Numbered from the stretch's first letter, positions 18,188 to 26,379 are shown. The stretch: 64,000 bases of DNA from Pelotomaculum_C sp050950345 (GCA_050950345.1 JBMNHK010000004.1:62001-126000), one strand, 5' to 3'. The notes: generated from the letters alone by a model not told the origin. Numbers and translations are program-made.

Positions 18188-18466
18188 TTATTCTGTAAGG
18201 GGCTGGCAAACCGGGCACCAATAGATCGTGCCGCCCATGTAGGCGGCCTTTTGTATTTCTGCGCCGTAGACGAAGCAGGGTCTCCCGACCGTGTTTCTAC
18301 TGAGAATGGTTTTGTATCCGCCTGAATTTCCGAACAAATCCTTTTCCGTGTCGCGCCCGCCCAGCCTTGTCATTTCCGCAAGTGTATCTTTAACCGCGTG
18401 GAACATTTTGTCAAGCTCTTTTTCCGACAGTGTTCCCATCTTGCGTTTTGGATGGATACCGGCATG
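18188..18466 (-). pseudogene. C-terminal fragment of an Fpg/Nei-family DNA glycosylase
   Basis: Reads HPKRKMGTLSEKELDKMF, RLGGRDTEKDLFGNSGGY, TVGRPCFVYGAEI and GTIYWCPVCQ, i.e. the helix-two-turn-helix end and zinc finger of endonuclease VIII-like enzymes. The N-terminal catalytic domain is absent, and one zinc cysteine is replaced (CFVYG where CxxCG is expected). The frame breaks off exactly where a GACACAGGGGG repeat begins at 18467, so the truncation point coincides with the repeat. Confidence 0.78.
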
Positions 18467-18536
18467 GACACAGGGGGACGGTTCCTTTGTGTCAACAGTG
18501 TGTTGATTAACGCACGGTGACGGTTCCCGTGTGTTA
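18467..18536. repeat. REP-like two-hairpin composite
   Basis: Unit 1 GACACAGGGGGACGGTTCCT with TTTGTGTC, linker AACAGTGTGTTGATTAAC, unit 2 GCACGGTGACGGTTCCCGTG. Abuts the Nei fragment. Confidence 0.88.
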
Positions 18537-18639
18537 CTCCGCAGTGTTAGTGCGATTGAAATTTTTGTTGATTTGATCTTTCATATGTAATATAATTCTT
18601 ACAGGTGAAAGTAATTATTAATAGACAAAGAGCCGGCCA

Positions 18640-19059
18640 TTGATAAAGGTTAATAGTAAGGGGGGATGGGAGATAAATAACGGCAATAACTTAAAACCGG
18701 CGTTACCCTCCGGAGACGAGTTGCTTCAAATGATGGAGGCGCTGGCAAATCCCCACCGTTTGCAGATCATTGCCTTACTGACGGGCAGGCGTGTCCACGT
18801 CAGCCAGCTGGCCCGTGAGGCCAGGATTAGCCGGCCGCTTTTGTATATGCATTTGAAGCGGCTGGAAACCGCCGGGCTGGTGACCAGCCGGATGGAATTG
18901 TCGGAGGATGGAAAGGCCATGAATTTTTTTGAGGTGACACCATTTGTGCTGTACCTGGATCCTGAGAGGATTAAAGAAGCGGCTAAGACTCTCACCATTA
19001 AAAAGTCTGGCAGCTCCGCTCCGGACGCAATTAATAAAGAGGGGGATAATAATAAATGA
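18640..19059 (+). CDS. ArsR-like winged-helix transcriptional regulator
   Basis: 139 residues with an ArsR/HTH_5 fold: LLQMMEALANPHRLQIIALL, then VHVSQLAREARISRPLLYMHLKRLETAGLV and a wing (ELSEDGKAMNFFEV). No CxC metal site is seen, so a metal sensor is unlikely. The start is uncertain: TTG at 18640 has only a weak ribosome site and a later GGGGGGATGGGAG lies in another frame. Its TGA overlaps the ATG of a small membrane protein, so the two are cotranscribed. Confidence 0.85.
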   Translation: MIKVNSKGGWEINNGNNLKPALPSGDELLQMMEALANPHRLQIIALLTGRRVHVSQLAREARISRPLLYMHLKRLETAGLVTSRMELSEDGKAMNFFEVTPFVLYLDPERIKEAAKTLTIKKSGSSAPDAINKEGDNNK

Positions 19060-19328
19060 TGAATGAGGAAATTGTATTCGGCATAGGCGGAATGGGGTTT
19101 GTTCTGGTAATTCTGACGCTGATAACAATAATAGCTGTAGTTGTGATCTCGCAGTACCTAAAAAACGTGCGGGTTAAAATTATGAGCGCGGCTGAAATCG
19201 CCAGGGACGAGGCCTATCGTAAGCTGGCGGAGGAAAACGTCGCGGTGCAGAAAAAAATCCAGGAAGATTTAGCCGATTTGCGTGTACGCGTGGCTTCAAT
19301 GGAAAAAATGCTGCGCGAGATCGAGTGA
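19056..19328 (+). CDS. small membrane protein with coiled-coil tail (PspB-like topology)
   Basis: 90 residues: one N-terminal transmembrane helix (GMGFVLVILTLITIIAVVVI) and a long charged amphipathic helix (AEIARDEAYRKLAEENVAVQ ... MEKMLREIE). Topology resembles phage-shock PspB but homology is not established. It overlaps the ArsR-like gene by 4 bp, so a membrane-stress or partner role with that regulator is inferred. Confidence 0.75.
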   Translation: MMNEEIVFGIGGMGFVLVILTLITIIAVVVISQYLKNVRVKIMSAAEIARDEAYRKLAEENVAVQKKIQEDLADLRVRVASMEKMLREIE

Positions 19329-19334
19329 GAGCCT

Positions 19335-19460
19335 ATGAATACTGGGAGGGGAGATATTAAGGGGCAAGAAGGCGATGGGAAGGATGCCGGTATCAGATTT
19401 GCAGGTATTCCTGCCGGTCAGGATTATTTGCACACTGATTATCTAAACGACCTTTCCTAA
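19335..19460 (+). other. 41-residue reading frame, possible truncated third operon gene
   Basis: ATG at 19335 opens MNTGRGDIKGQEGDGKDAGI..., stopping at 19460, just before a hairpin cluster. No family recognised and no strong ribosome site. It may be the 5' end of a gene cut by the repeat. Confidence 0.3.
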
Positions 19461-19465
19461 GATAA

Positions 19466-19535
19466 TGACACACGGGAACCGTCCCCCTGTGTCAAATTTG
19501 ACACAAAGGAACCGTCCCCGTGTGTCAAAAATTTT
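19466..19535. repeat. REP-like hairpin pair
   Basis: GACACACGGGAACCGTCCCC unit, AAATTT spacer, GACACAAAGGAACCGTCCCC unit, ending in TTTTTAG; both in the reverse (AACCGTCCCC) orientation. Confidence 0.88.
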
Positions 19536-19545
19536 TAGAAACGTA

Positions 19546-19588
19546 TTGCAATAAGATTTTGGTAGCGATATAATACTAACGAACGTTA
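19546..19588 (+). promoter_or_regulatory. tetR promoter with overlapping operator
   Basis: TTGCAA (19546-19551), 17 bp, TATAAT (19569-19574), then TAACGAACGTTA (19577-19588) covering the expected start point. The same inverted repeat recurs in extended form at 20309-20334. Confidence 0.88.
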
Positions 19589-19608
19589 AATATAATAAGG
19601 AGTATGTT

Positions 19609-20169
19609 ATGGTTGATAAGGATTTAAAAGAGCGGATAAAGGAAGTGGCAGTCGAGCATTTCAACAGAAACGGATATCACGGAACGACGATACGGAACAT
19701 TGCCGGCGATGTGAACTGCTCCCTGCCGATGATTTATTACTATTACAAGAATAAAAAAGAGTTGTTTGATGAAATCATCAAAAAGGATTTTTTTAACCTT
19801 TTAAAGAAGCAGGCTTCGCTCCTAAACATGAACAACGTCATAGATTTTTATACTAAGTTCGTATATGATCTGAATTCCCTGAGCAGCCATGACAAACAAG
19901 TTTACCGGCTCGGAATCAAGGTTTATCTGTCCTTTGACGGTGATGAGGAATTGATGGGGCTCATGGATGAATGGGAAAAGACCATCCTTCCCCGGCACTA
20001 TGAGATCCTGCAGCCTTATCTGAAGAATACGGACAACGATATCGCGGTGGTGCGAACCCTGATTCATGTGTTGGAAACGATGATCGAAAACATCGTCGTG
20101 AAAAATAGATATCTGCCTGAGGAAGAAATCCGGGAAGAGATTACCATCGTTCTGCGCGGGTACGTATAA
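19609..20169 (+). CDS. TetR-family transcriptional regulator
   Basis: 186 residues. The N-terminal helix-turn-helix is typical: RIKEVAVEHFNRNGYHGTTI, RNIAGDVNCSLPMIYYYYKNKKELF. The C-terminal ligand-binding half is all-helical and does not reveal a ligand. AAGGAG precedes ATG 19609. TAACGAACGTTA boxes lie on its promoter and ahead of the next gene, so it likely represses both itself and the cysteine-rich protein at 20482. A hairpin at 20279-20300 ends the transcript. Confidence 0.92.
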   Translation: MVDKDLKERIKEVAVEHFNRNGYHGTTIRNIAGDVNCSLPMIYYYYKNKKELFDEIIKKDFFNLLKKQASLLNMNNVIDFYTKFVYDLNSLSSHDKQVYRLGIKVYLSFDGDEELMGLMDEWEKTILPRHYEILQPYLKNTDNDIAVVRTLIHVLETMIENIVVKNRYLPEEEIREEITIVLRGYV

Positions 20170-20278
20170 CCCGTTCGGCTTAGAGTGTCTAACGTGATAA
20201 GCAACCAGCGTTACGGGCAAACAAATGGCGCAATTGACCGTTCTTGCTGACAAAAACCGCAAAAGAGGAAAGGCAAAC

Positions 20279-20302
20279 CGGCATCTGTAAATGCCGTTTT
20301 AT
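20279..20302 (+). terminator. terminator after tetR
   Basis: CGGCAT, 6-nt loop, ATGCCG followed by TTTTATA. Confidence 0.6.
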
Positions 20303-20308
20303 ACCCTC

Positions 20309-20334
20309 CTTGATTTAACGAACGTTAAATCAAG
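20309..20334. promoter_or_regulatory. extended TetR operator
   Basis: Perfect 12-bp arms CTTGATTTAACG and CGTTAAATCAAG around AA. The inner TAACGAACGTTA is identical to the box on the tetR promoter. It lies 148 bp upstream of the next gene. Confidence 0.88.
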
Positions 20335-20481
20335 ATTGCATGGAGTAAGCGAAACGCACCGCCATCGGTTCTACCGTGAATGTCCCAAGGGACACTCAAA
20401 ACCTCAATTACCATAATTAAAAAATAAAATGACCGACTGGAAATTATCCCGCCGGTCATATCATAGAAGGAGTGATGATAA

Positions 20482-20934
20482 ATGGATATTGAAAAAAGAC
20501 TGGCCATGCTGCAATATACGTATGCAGCATCCATCGCGGAGACGGTCAACACGTACGACAAGTTGAAGGTCCTCGATACAATTGTTGCGAGGAGGAAAGA
20601 AAGGCAGGCACAGACAGCGCCTTATCTGAATCAGCAATTGGGCATTGAAAGCGTCGAAGATGTTTTTTACAAGCTATCGGAAATCTATGGCTGCGCGAGC
20701 TGGTCTGTCGAGAAAACGGCGGGTGGTTACATTGCCACAGCTACTTCGTGTAAGCTCTGCGCGCTGTCCAAGAATATGGGGGGAGCGAATCCTTGCCATG
20801 GCTGGTGTCTTGACCCCATGATCGCTATGCTGTCCGCCGCAAGTAAAATCGACGCTCAGCGCATAACTGTTGAAAGCACTTTAATGACCGGTGATCTCTG
20901 CAAGGTTGTTATTACTACCAAAACAGAACCATAA
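20482..20934 (+). CDS. cysteine-rich hypothetical protein, probable TetR target
   Basis: 150 residues, soluble, with a helical N-terminal half (MDIEKRLAMLQYTYAASIAE) and a C-terminal half carrying a cysteine cluster (CKLCALSKNMGGANPCHGWC), which could bind a metal, haem or iron-sulfur group. I do not recognise the family; V4R-like and aminothiazoline-carboxylate hydrolase-like proteins are possibilities. GAAGGAGTGATG precedes the ATG. The extended TetR operator upstream ties its expression to the neighbouring regulator. Confidence 0.8.
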   Translation: MDIEKRLAMLQYTYAASIAETVNTYDKLKVLDTIVARRKERQAQTAPYLNQQLGIESVEDVFYKLSEIYGCASWSVEKTAGGYIATATSCKLCALSKNMGGANPCHGWCLDPMIAMLSAASKIDAQRITVESTLMTGDLCKVVITTKTEP

Positions 20935-20978
20935 AATGAGATTGATTGCTGGACACTTGAAGTTACGGTTAATTTTTC

Positions 20979-21077
20979 TTAATTGACTCCCTTCAATAAG
21001 GTGCTTCTGATGTATTCGTTGTAGACAATTCTGAGCAAGTTCCTTTCCTCCTGAACGATGAAGGGGTTAAATCTCAT
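20979..21077 (-). other. 32-residue minus-strand frame, probable gene relic
   Basis: ATG at 21077 gives MRFNPFIVQEERNLLRIVYN... and stops at 20979. No family recognised. The remainder of 20935-21510 holds only this, hairpin-repeat remnants and a YmaF-like fragment. Confidence 0.3.
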
Positions 21078-21104
21078 GTTTCATGAGGAATTGCTTGTCC
21101 TTGT

Positions 21105-21288
21105 CAGTTCCCCCTGTGTCAGTTCGGCAGGATAATATTGGAATGACAAAGCATTATCCTGTATAATTAGTTTGTACAAAGAAATATGCCGGTATTTCAG
21201 ACACAGAGGCAGACACAGAGGGACGGTTCCGGTGTGTCAACACCGTGTCGATTAACATTGATACAGGAGACGGTTCCTGAGTGTCAAT
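21105..21288. repeat. degenerate REP-like hairpin cluster
   Basis: Decayed copies including GACACAGAGGGACGGTTCCG with linker AACACCGTGTCGATTAAC, and a last unit ATACAGGAGACGGTTCCTGA. Several core positions are mutated, so this is an old cluster. Confidence 0.75.
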
Positions 21289-21420
21289 TTACTTAGCAGT
21301 ACAATATTGTTCCTTTATGGCTGTTACATAAATCTCAGCATTATGGATATGGCCGTCCGCTACACTGGTAGTAAAACTGACGTAATGGGTGTGATATCCG
21401 CCGGGAAGAGGAACAGCCGG
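21289..21420 (-). pseudogene. YmaF-like C-terminal fragment
   Basis: Minus strand reads PAVPLPGGYHTHYVSFTTSV, ADGHIHNAEIYVTAIKEQYC, then TAA next to a hairpin repeat. The spaced GGYHTHY and DGHIHNAEI histidine motifs recall YmaF-type spore/coat-related proteins. An in-frame TGA stands directly upstream. Only about 43 residues remain. Confidence 0.5.
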
Positions 21421-21510
21421 TCATGTGTTAGTACGATACAGGTGATAATGCCTGTCTTGATAAGTTGTTAGCTGAATTAATTGTGAGGCGATGCATGGGG
21501 TGGGGTTAGT

Positions 21511-22062
21511 ATGTTAGCTCAGTTTGCCGAACGCTGGAACCAGTATGGTCTAATCGCTGATTTGGCCTTTAAACTAAAAAATGTTTCTCCGCAATTTGGG
21601 AGACCCGTTCTACAAAGTTTAGTATATATCCTGCAGGAAATTTACAATGTCCCTTGTGGTTATGATTATTTTCTTTACAATAATTTTGGCCCATATTGCG
21701 GGGAGTTAGCCGATGACCTCAACTTTTTTGCATCAATGGGCGGGGTAAAACTTGAATGGCACAAAAGAGGGGGCTATAGAATCCTACCGGATGTCAAAAC
21801 AGAGTATTTCAGGCAAGTAGCCAAGGAATTCTTAGACAAATATGAAAATGAACTGAGTGAATTAATAAAAAATTTTGGCGGGATGACCGGTAGAGACTTG
21901 GAATTGCGCTCTACTATCATCTTAGTATATAAAGAATCCTTACGGCAAAGCAATGCGGACAAAAACAATATTATAAGCAGAGTTGAAGATATTAAATCAC
22001 ATTTTTCGCAGGAAGAAATAAGCATTGCTTTGGAAGAATTAATTAAAGCTAATATTATTTAA
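21511..22062 (+). CDS. YwgA/SocA-like winged-helix protein
   Basis: 183 residues, soluble. The N-terminal part (FGRPVLQSLVYILQEIYNVP, YDYFLYNNFGPYCGELADDL, GGYRILPD) has the spacing of the YwgA/SocA-like helical proteins, in which a LQxLxYLLQ helix is followed by a YxFxxYxYGPYS motif; members occur as antitoxins or defence accessories. The C-terminal half is charged helix (SRVEDIKSHFSQEEISIALE). GTG/ATG choice: GGGGTGGGGTTAGT precedes ATG 21511. No toxin partner is adjacent, so function is left open. Confidence 0.65.
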   Translation: MLAQFAERWNQYGLIADLAFKLKNVSPQFGRPVLQSLVYILQEIYNVPCGYDYFLYNNFGPYCGELADDLNFFASMGGVKLEWHKRGGYRILPDVKTEYFRQVAKEFLDKYENELSELIKNFGGMTGRDLELRSTIILVYKESLRQSNADKNNIISRVEDIKSHFSQEEISIALEELIKANII

Positions 22063-22142
22063 TTGACACACGGGGAAGGTTCCTATGTGTCACTCCCGTG
22101 TGTCACTGACTATTATGACATAGGGACGGTTCTTATGACACA
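22063..22142. repeat. REP-like hairpin cluster
   Basis: GACACACGGGGAAGGTTCCT, GACATAGGGACGGTTC and GACACAGGGGCGGTTC in succession; the last is split by the element at 22143-22413. Confidence 0.8.
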
Positions 22143-22413
22143 GGGGCGGTTCGAGACCACTGAAAAACACCTAAAAAAAATAGCAAATATAGTATTAAAT
22201 GCCTCTAAGGCGCAGCTGAAAACCCACTATATGATATAGTGAATGTGCCCAAACACCAAACATAAGGGGGTCAGTTGCTCTAGACTGATCTTAAGCAAAT
22301 GAGTTTGTTCATTATTGTATACTAATATTCCCGCTGATTAATTGGCATTATTGATTTGGGAACAAACTGAGGCGATTTAAAAGGTCACTTTCTCAGTGGT
22401 CTCGAAACGTCCC
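22143..22413. mobile_element. 271-bp MITE-like element with 21-bp terminal inverted repeats
   Basis: GGGGCGGTTCGAGACCACTG at the left end is mirrored by CAGTGGTCTCGAAACGTCCC at the right end. No coding capacity inside (AT-rich, short hairpins such as CACTATATGATATAGTG). The ends resemble IS1182-type termini. The outer flanks GACACA and AGTGTGTC belong to a hairpin repeat, so the element sits in, or has grown out of, one. Confidence 0.75.
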
Positions 22414-22421
22414 AGTGTGTC

Positions 22422-22585
22422 TACCTCTGTCACGGATATCCGGATATCAGATGACAGGAGAACCGTCCCCTTGTCACTTGGGTACTTTTGACACAAGGGG
22501 ACGGTTCCTGACACAAGGGGACACAAGGGGACGGTTCCTATGTGTCAATTACCGTGACACGAGAACCGTACCTGTGTCATTAGTG
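22422..22585. repeat. REP-like hairpin cluster
   Basis: Units in both orientations: GACAGGAGAACCGTCCCCTT, GACACAAGGGGACGGTTCCT (twice, one preceded by an extra GACACAAGGGG) and GACACGAGAACCGTACCTGT. It lies at the 3' end of the QueG-like gene. Confidence 0.85.
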
Positions 22586-23308
22586 TCATTCTCGTGAACC
22601 CCTTTTGCCAACTGGACAAACGGCGACGCACAGCCCGCAAACACATCTCTCAATCTCGATGCCCCACTCCTTTTTGCGATTCTCCATAAAATCGTAGCAC
22701 TTGAACGGATCCAGGCGCTCAGCATCAGCTTCCTGTTCATTGAATTCACGCCCCTTGATCGCCCCGGCCGGACAGGCCAGCCGGCAAATTTGGCAATTGT
22801 GGCAGGCTGATGCCATGGGTTGCGCTGTTGCAAGGGGAGCATCAGTAAGGATACTGGCCAGCCTGACTCTTGGGCCCTCCCGCGGGGTGAGGAAAAGACC
22901 ATTTTTGCCTATCCATCCTAAGCCGGCAGCTCTTGCCACTAACTTATGTGAGATGAGACCGGCTAAACGTTCCTGATATACGCCATAGGAGGCCGGCACC
23001 GGGTAGGCCCGCCAGCCGTTGCGCTCCAGAAAATTGGCTATTCTTGCAGTGCCGGTGTTCTGCAAATAGTCGATGGCATAATAGTTGTAATTATGGAAAG
23101 ATAGTATTTTGTCGCGCTCTTGCGCCTCGATGCTGTCAACAACCGCATTCGAAAGACGGATGACAAGGGAAATTGCCCGGGGGAATTGCTTGATAAATGA
23201 GCCACAAAAACTGCTCATGTAGGCGTGAAAGGGTGTCAGATCTGCAAAACCGCAATAATCCCAGCCGCAGGCCATCGCCATATCTGTTAATTGTTTTTCC
23301 AACTGCAT
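22586..23308 (-). CDS. QueG-like iron-sulfur protein
   Basis: 240 residues. Resembles the cobalamin-free relatives of epoxyqueuosine reductase: an N-terminal alpha/beta part (CGWDYCGFADLTPFHAYM), the motif GLGWIGKNGLFLTPREGPRVRLASIL, and a dicluster ferredoxin domain (CHNCQICRLACPAGAI and CVCGLCVAVCPVGKRG). Those cysteines would bind two [4Fe-4S] clusters. It is shorter than QueG (about 350 residues) and lacks its C-terminal HEAT-like part, so a queuosine role is unlikely; a cytoplasmic electron-transfer role is inferred. Start ATG at 23308 follows AAGGAGAAAT. Confidence 0.85.
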   Translation of the reverse strand: MQLEKQLTDMAMACGWDYCGFADLTPFHAYMSSFCGSFIKQFPRAISLVIRLSNAVVDSIEAQERDKILSFHNYNYYAIDYLQNTGTARIANFLERNGWRAYPVPASYGVYQERLAGLISHKLVARAAGLGWIGKNGLFLTPREGPRVRLASILTDAPLATAQPMASACHNCQICRLACPAGAIKGREFNEQEADAERLDPFKCYDFMENRKKEWGIEIERCVCGLCVAVCPVGKRGSRE

Positions 23309-23351
23309 TTTATTTCTCCTTAAACAACCGGATGATATTGGCGTATTCGCC

Positions 23352-23462
23352 CTGACACAACAGGGGGACGGTTCCTATGGCTCAAGACATGGGCGGGCAT
23401 TGGAACCGTCCCCATGCCTGCCCATGCCTGCACCCATGCCTGCATGCCTGCCCGTTCTCATG
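23352..23462. repeat. REP-like cluster with CATGCC/GGCATG arms
   Basis: One GACACAACAGGGGGACGGTT unit, then GGGCATTGGAACCGTCCCCA followed by TGCC and several CATGCCTGCC repeats. The second hairpin keeps the GGGGACGGTT core but swaps GACACA/TGTGTC arms for GGCATG-type arms. Confidence 0.8.
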
Positions 23463-23475
23463 CCCTTAGATTAGC

Positions 23476-23514
23476 AAAGCCGGCTGTTTAGAAAACAGCC
23501 GACTTTAAAACCAG
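23476..23514 (-). terminator. terminator of the sugar ABC operon
   Basis: CGGCTGTTT and AAACAGCCG arms with a 3-nt loop; on the minus strand followed by GCTTTGC. Lies 20 bp past the binding-protein stop. Confidence 0.7.
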
Positions 23515-23533
23515 TCCCATTCAATGCCAGGGT

Positions 23534-24614
23534 TTAATGCCAGGTTTCATACTCTGCTATATTTTCTTTCGTGACCACAGCCAGGGGACTGTTTACCTGT
23601 GCTGGGACTTCCATGCCCTGAATTGTTTTCAAAGCCAGAAGGATTCCAGCTTTGGCATAGGCATCCATAGAATAGGCGATGCTGCCGTCCAGTTTGCCTG
23701 TCTTCATTGCTTCTTTAGCTTCGTCAATAAAATCTACCCCGAAAACAATTTTGCCTTCTCTTTTGCCTGCTGCTTCCAGCGCGTCAGCCGCAGCTAAGGC
23801 CATGACATCGTTACAACAAAAGATCCCTTTGATATCCGGATTGGACTGCAGGAGGTTGGTCGCAATATTGTAGGCGGTATTTCTATCCCAGTTCGCCGGC
23901 TGGATAGAGACCAGCTCGATACCCGGGGTGCTTTCAAATACCTTTTTAGCCCCGGCGGTTCTGCCTTCGCTCTGTCCCGCTCCCGGTATTCCCTGAATAA
24001 TGGCTACTTTGCCGCCTTCCGGGCCAATTTTCTCAACTATATACTCGGCGGCTCTTTGGCCCTGCTCTTCAAAATCCACGGTGATGCGCCCATCCAGATG
24101 ACCGCCTGCTTCTTTGATAGCATCCACACTGATGCCGGGGCCAAGGTTCACTATTTTGATTCCCTTATTATTGGCCGCTACTACACCGGGGACCAGGTTG
24201 TAGGGCTCGATAGGAGACACGATTAATCCGGCATAATCTTTGGCCACCATGGCTTGCAAGGTTTCCAGCTGAGACTTGGTGTCATTTTCGGTGGGCGCTG
24301 CCATAACTTCCACATTAACGCCCAGTTCCTTGGCGGCCTTCTCATAAGACTCTTTAAGTGTAACCCAGTAAGGATTGGCCAGCGTGATAACCAAAATGCC
24401 TATTTTCTCACCTTGCTGCAGTTCAGGCAGGGGCTGCAGCTGTTCCATCAGATATTCTTTCATTTTCCGCTACCTTGGCATCATCGACTGCAGCGTTAGA
24501 TGAAGGAGCGGGTTGTTCTTGCTTGCCGGAAGTAGTATTGCCCCCACATCCCACCATAGACATTAAAAAGGCAACCAATAAGCATAATGCGATTAATTTT
24601 TTTGTACGCTTCAC
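23534..24614 (-). pseudogene. sugar ABC transporter substrate-binding lipoprotein (RbsB type), frameshifted
   Basis: Frame 1 (24614-24423) encodes a lipoprotein signal with lipobox LMSMVGC and a linker, then runs out; frame 2 (from about 24463 to 23534) encodes the complete periplasmic-binding-protein fold: KIGILVITLANPYWVTLKES, GLIVSPIEPYNLVPGV, AIIQGIPGAGQSEGRTAGAK and GIFCCNDVMALAAADALE. The shift lies near GGAAAATGAAAG at 24458-24465, where one extra A would explain it. Family 2 (ribose/galactose-like) binding protein for an ABC sugar importer; permease and ATPase genes follow upstream in the same operon order. Functional only if the indel is a sequencing error. Confidence 0.85.
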
Positions 24615-24617
24615 TCT

Positions 24618-25604
24618 TTAATCCTCCTTTATCATATAGCCGTGTCCCGGGGCATTTCTGAGCCGGAACTCAGAAATAACGACAGCCGCCAGGATGATTA
24701 AACCGATGGTGAGCTGCTGGTAATACGATGGAATGTTTAAAATGGTCAAGCCATTGCGCAACATCCCAAGGAGCAAGCACGCCATCACTGTTCCACTGAT
24801 ACTTCCTCTCCCCCCCTTCAAGTCCGTACCACCTAAAACAACTGCAGCAATGGCATCAAGTTCGAACATCCAGCCTGCCAGCGGCTCAGCTGTGTTCAAA
24901 CGAGCCGTAACCACCAATCCGCCAATGGCTGCAGTAAATCCCGAAATGATGTAGACAATGGTCTTATAGGTTTTGTGTGCTACGCCGGAACGCCTAAGGG
25001 CTTCCTCATTGCCGCCTAGAGCCAGGGTGTAATAACCCAATTTAGTTTTATTGAGAACCACAGCAGCCAGTATAGTAAGCAATATCGCCATTAGAATGGG
25101 CGGATTGATGGGGCCAATATGACCGCTGCCCCACCAGGTAAAGGCTGCGGGAAATCCGTAAATGGGGATACCTTTGGTGAGAATCAAAGCAATACCCCTG
25201 GTTACTGACATAGCAGCCAGGGTGACGATTAAGGGACTGATATTCAAATTGGAAATGAGCAGTCCATTGAATAAGCCTGCAGCGGCTCCGACGACCAGAC
25301 CCAGGAAGATAGATAGTTCAACGGGTAATCCGGCATGCAAGGCTAAAGCCATGCAGACGCCGCTGAGTGCGGTAATAGCTCCCACGGATAAATCAATACC
25401 GCTTGTGCTGATGACAAAGGTCATTCCCAAGGAAATAATTACCAGCAATGCAGTCTGGTCTAGAATGTTACGCCAATTATCCCAGGTCATAAAGAACGGA
25501 GATGCCTGATTGAGCAGAACGATCATTATAATCAGGAGCAAGGCAAGTAAAATCTGGGAGAACTGCTCGTTCCATGACAATAACAGGCGTCTAATTTGCT
25601 GCAT
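24618..25604 (-). CDS. sugar ABC transporter permease (RbsC-like)
   Basis: 328 residues with about ten hydrophobic segments and the RbsC/AraH signatures FVISTSGIDLSVGAITALSG and AAVVLGGTDLKGGRGS. Such permeases form the membrane channel of CUT2-type importers. The start overlaps the ATPase stop by 14 bp and the stop is 3 bp from the binding-protein start. Confidence 0.93.
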   Translation of the reverse strand: MQQIRRLLLSWNEQFSQILLALLLIIMIVLLNQASPFFMTWDNWRNILDQTALLVIISLGMTFVISTSGIDLSVGAITALSGVCMALALHAGLPVELSIFLGLVVGAAAGLFNGLLISNLNISPLIVTLAAMSVTRGIALILTKGIPIYGFPAAFTWWGSGHIGPINPPILMAILLTILAAVVLNKTKLGYYTLALGGNEEALRRSGVAHKTYKTIVYIISGFTAAIGGLVVTARLNTAEPLAGWMFELDAIAAVVLGGTDLKGGRGSISGTVMACLLLGMLRNGLTILNIPSYYQQLTIGLIILAAVVISEFRLRNAPGHGYMIKED

Positions 25605-26379
25605 ATTTTTGCCCTCCGGTGACTTCCCTGGTTATATGATTGGCTCCCATGATCAGTTCAACGATCTGATGGGGTTGATAATCTGCCGTGTTGCATATTG
25701 CCGCTACCTGTCCATGGCGCAATACGCATATGCGGGCCGCTATCTCGAACACATGGTGCAGATTGTGACTTATAACCACAACCGCCCGTCCCGCCCGTGC
25801 CAGTTCTTGCATCAGCCTGAGCACTTTGGCTGACTCTTGAACACCCAGGGCCGCAGTAGGTTCGTCAAAAATAATGACATTTCCGCCCTGAATGATAGCT
25901 CTGGCCACTGCTACTCCTTGCCTTTGCCCTCCAGACAGGCGGCCCACCGGGGTTTTTAAGGAAGGGATACCGACCTGGAGGCTTTCCAGCACCCGGGAGG
26001 CCTCTTTTTCCATTTTGCGCCGATTGATTAGTAAGCCGGCCTTTAATATTTCCCGGCCCAAAAATATGTTGCTCACCACGTCCCGGCAATCAACCAAAGC
26101 AAGGTCCTGGTATACTGTGGATATACCCAACTGGATGGCTTTGGTTGGCGTCAGGGAATGATAGGATTGGTTCCCTACCTGTATGGTACCGGAATCTGCT
26201 TTGACTACACCGGACAGTGTTTTAATGAGGGTGCTTTTCCCAGCACCGTTATCGCCCACAATGGCCAGGATTTCGCCTGCGTAAATATCCAGGCTGACAT
26301 CGAGTAGGGCAGTTATATTTCCATATGATTTACTCAGGTGCGAAACTCTTACCACGGGACTAGCTGTTTTAGTTGCCAT
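25591..26379 (-). CDS. sugar ABC transporter ATP-binding protein, single domain
   Basis: 262 residues with Walker A GDNGAGKST, signature RLSGGQRQGVAVARAII, Walker B NVIIFDEPTAALG and switch VVISHNLHH. CUT2 importers usually have a duplicated ATPase (RbsA, about 500 residues); this is a one-domain version as in FrcA-type systems. It is the first gene of the minus-strand ABC operon. Confidence 0.93.
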   Translation of the reverse strand: MATKTASPVVRVSHLSKSYGNITALLDVSLDIYAGEILAIVGDNGAGKSTLIKTLSGVVKADSGTIQVGNQSYHSLTPTKAIQLGISTVYQDLALVDCRDVVSNIFLGREILKAGLLINRRKMEKEASRVLESLQVGIPSLKTPVGRLSGGQRQGVAVARAIIQGGNVIIFDEPTAALGVQESAKVLRLMQELARAGRAVVVISHNLHHVFEIAARICVLRHGQVAAICNTADYQPHQIVELIMGANHITREVTGGQKYAAN

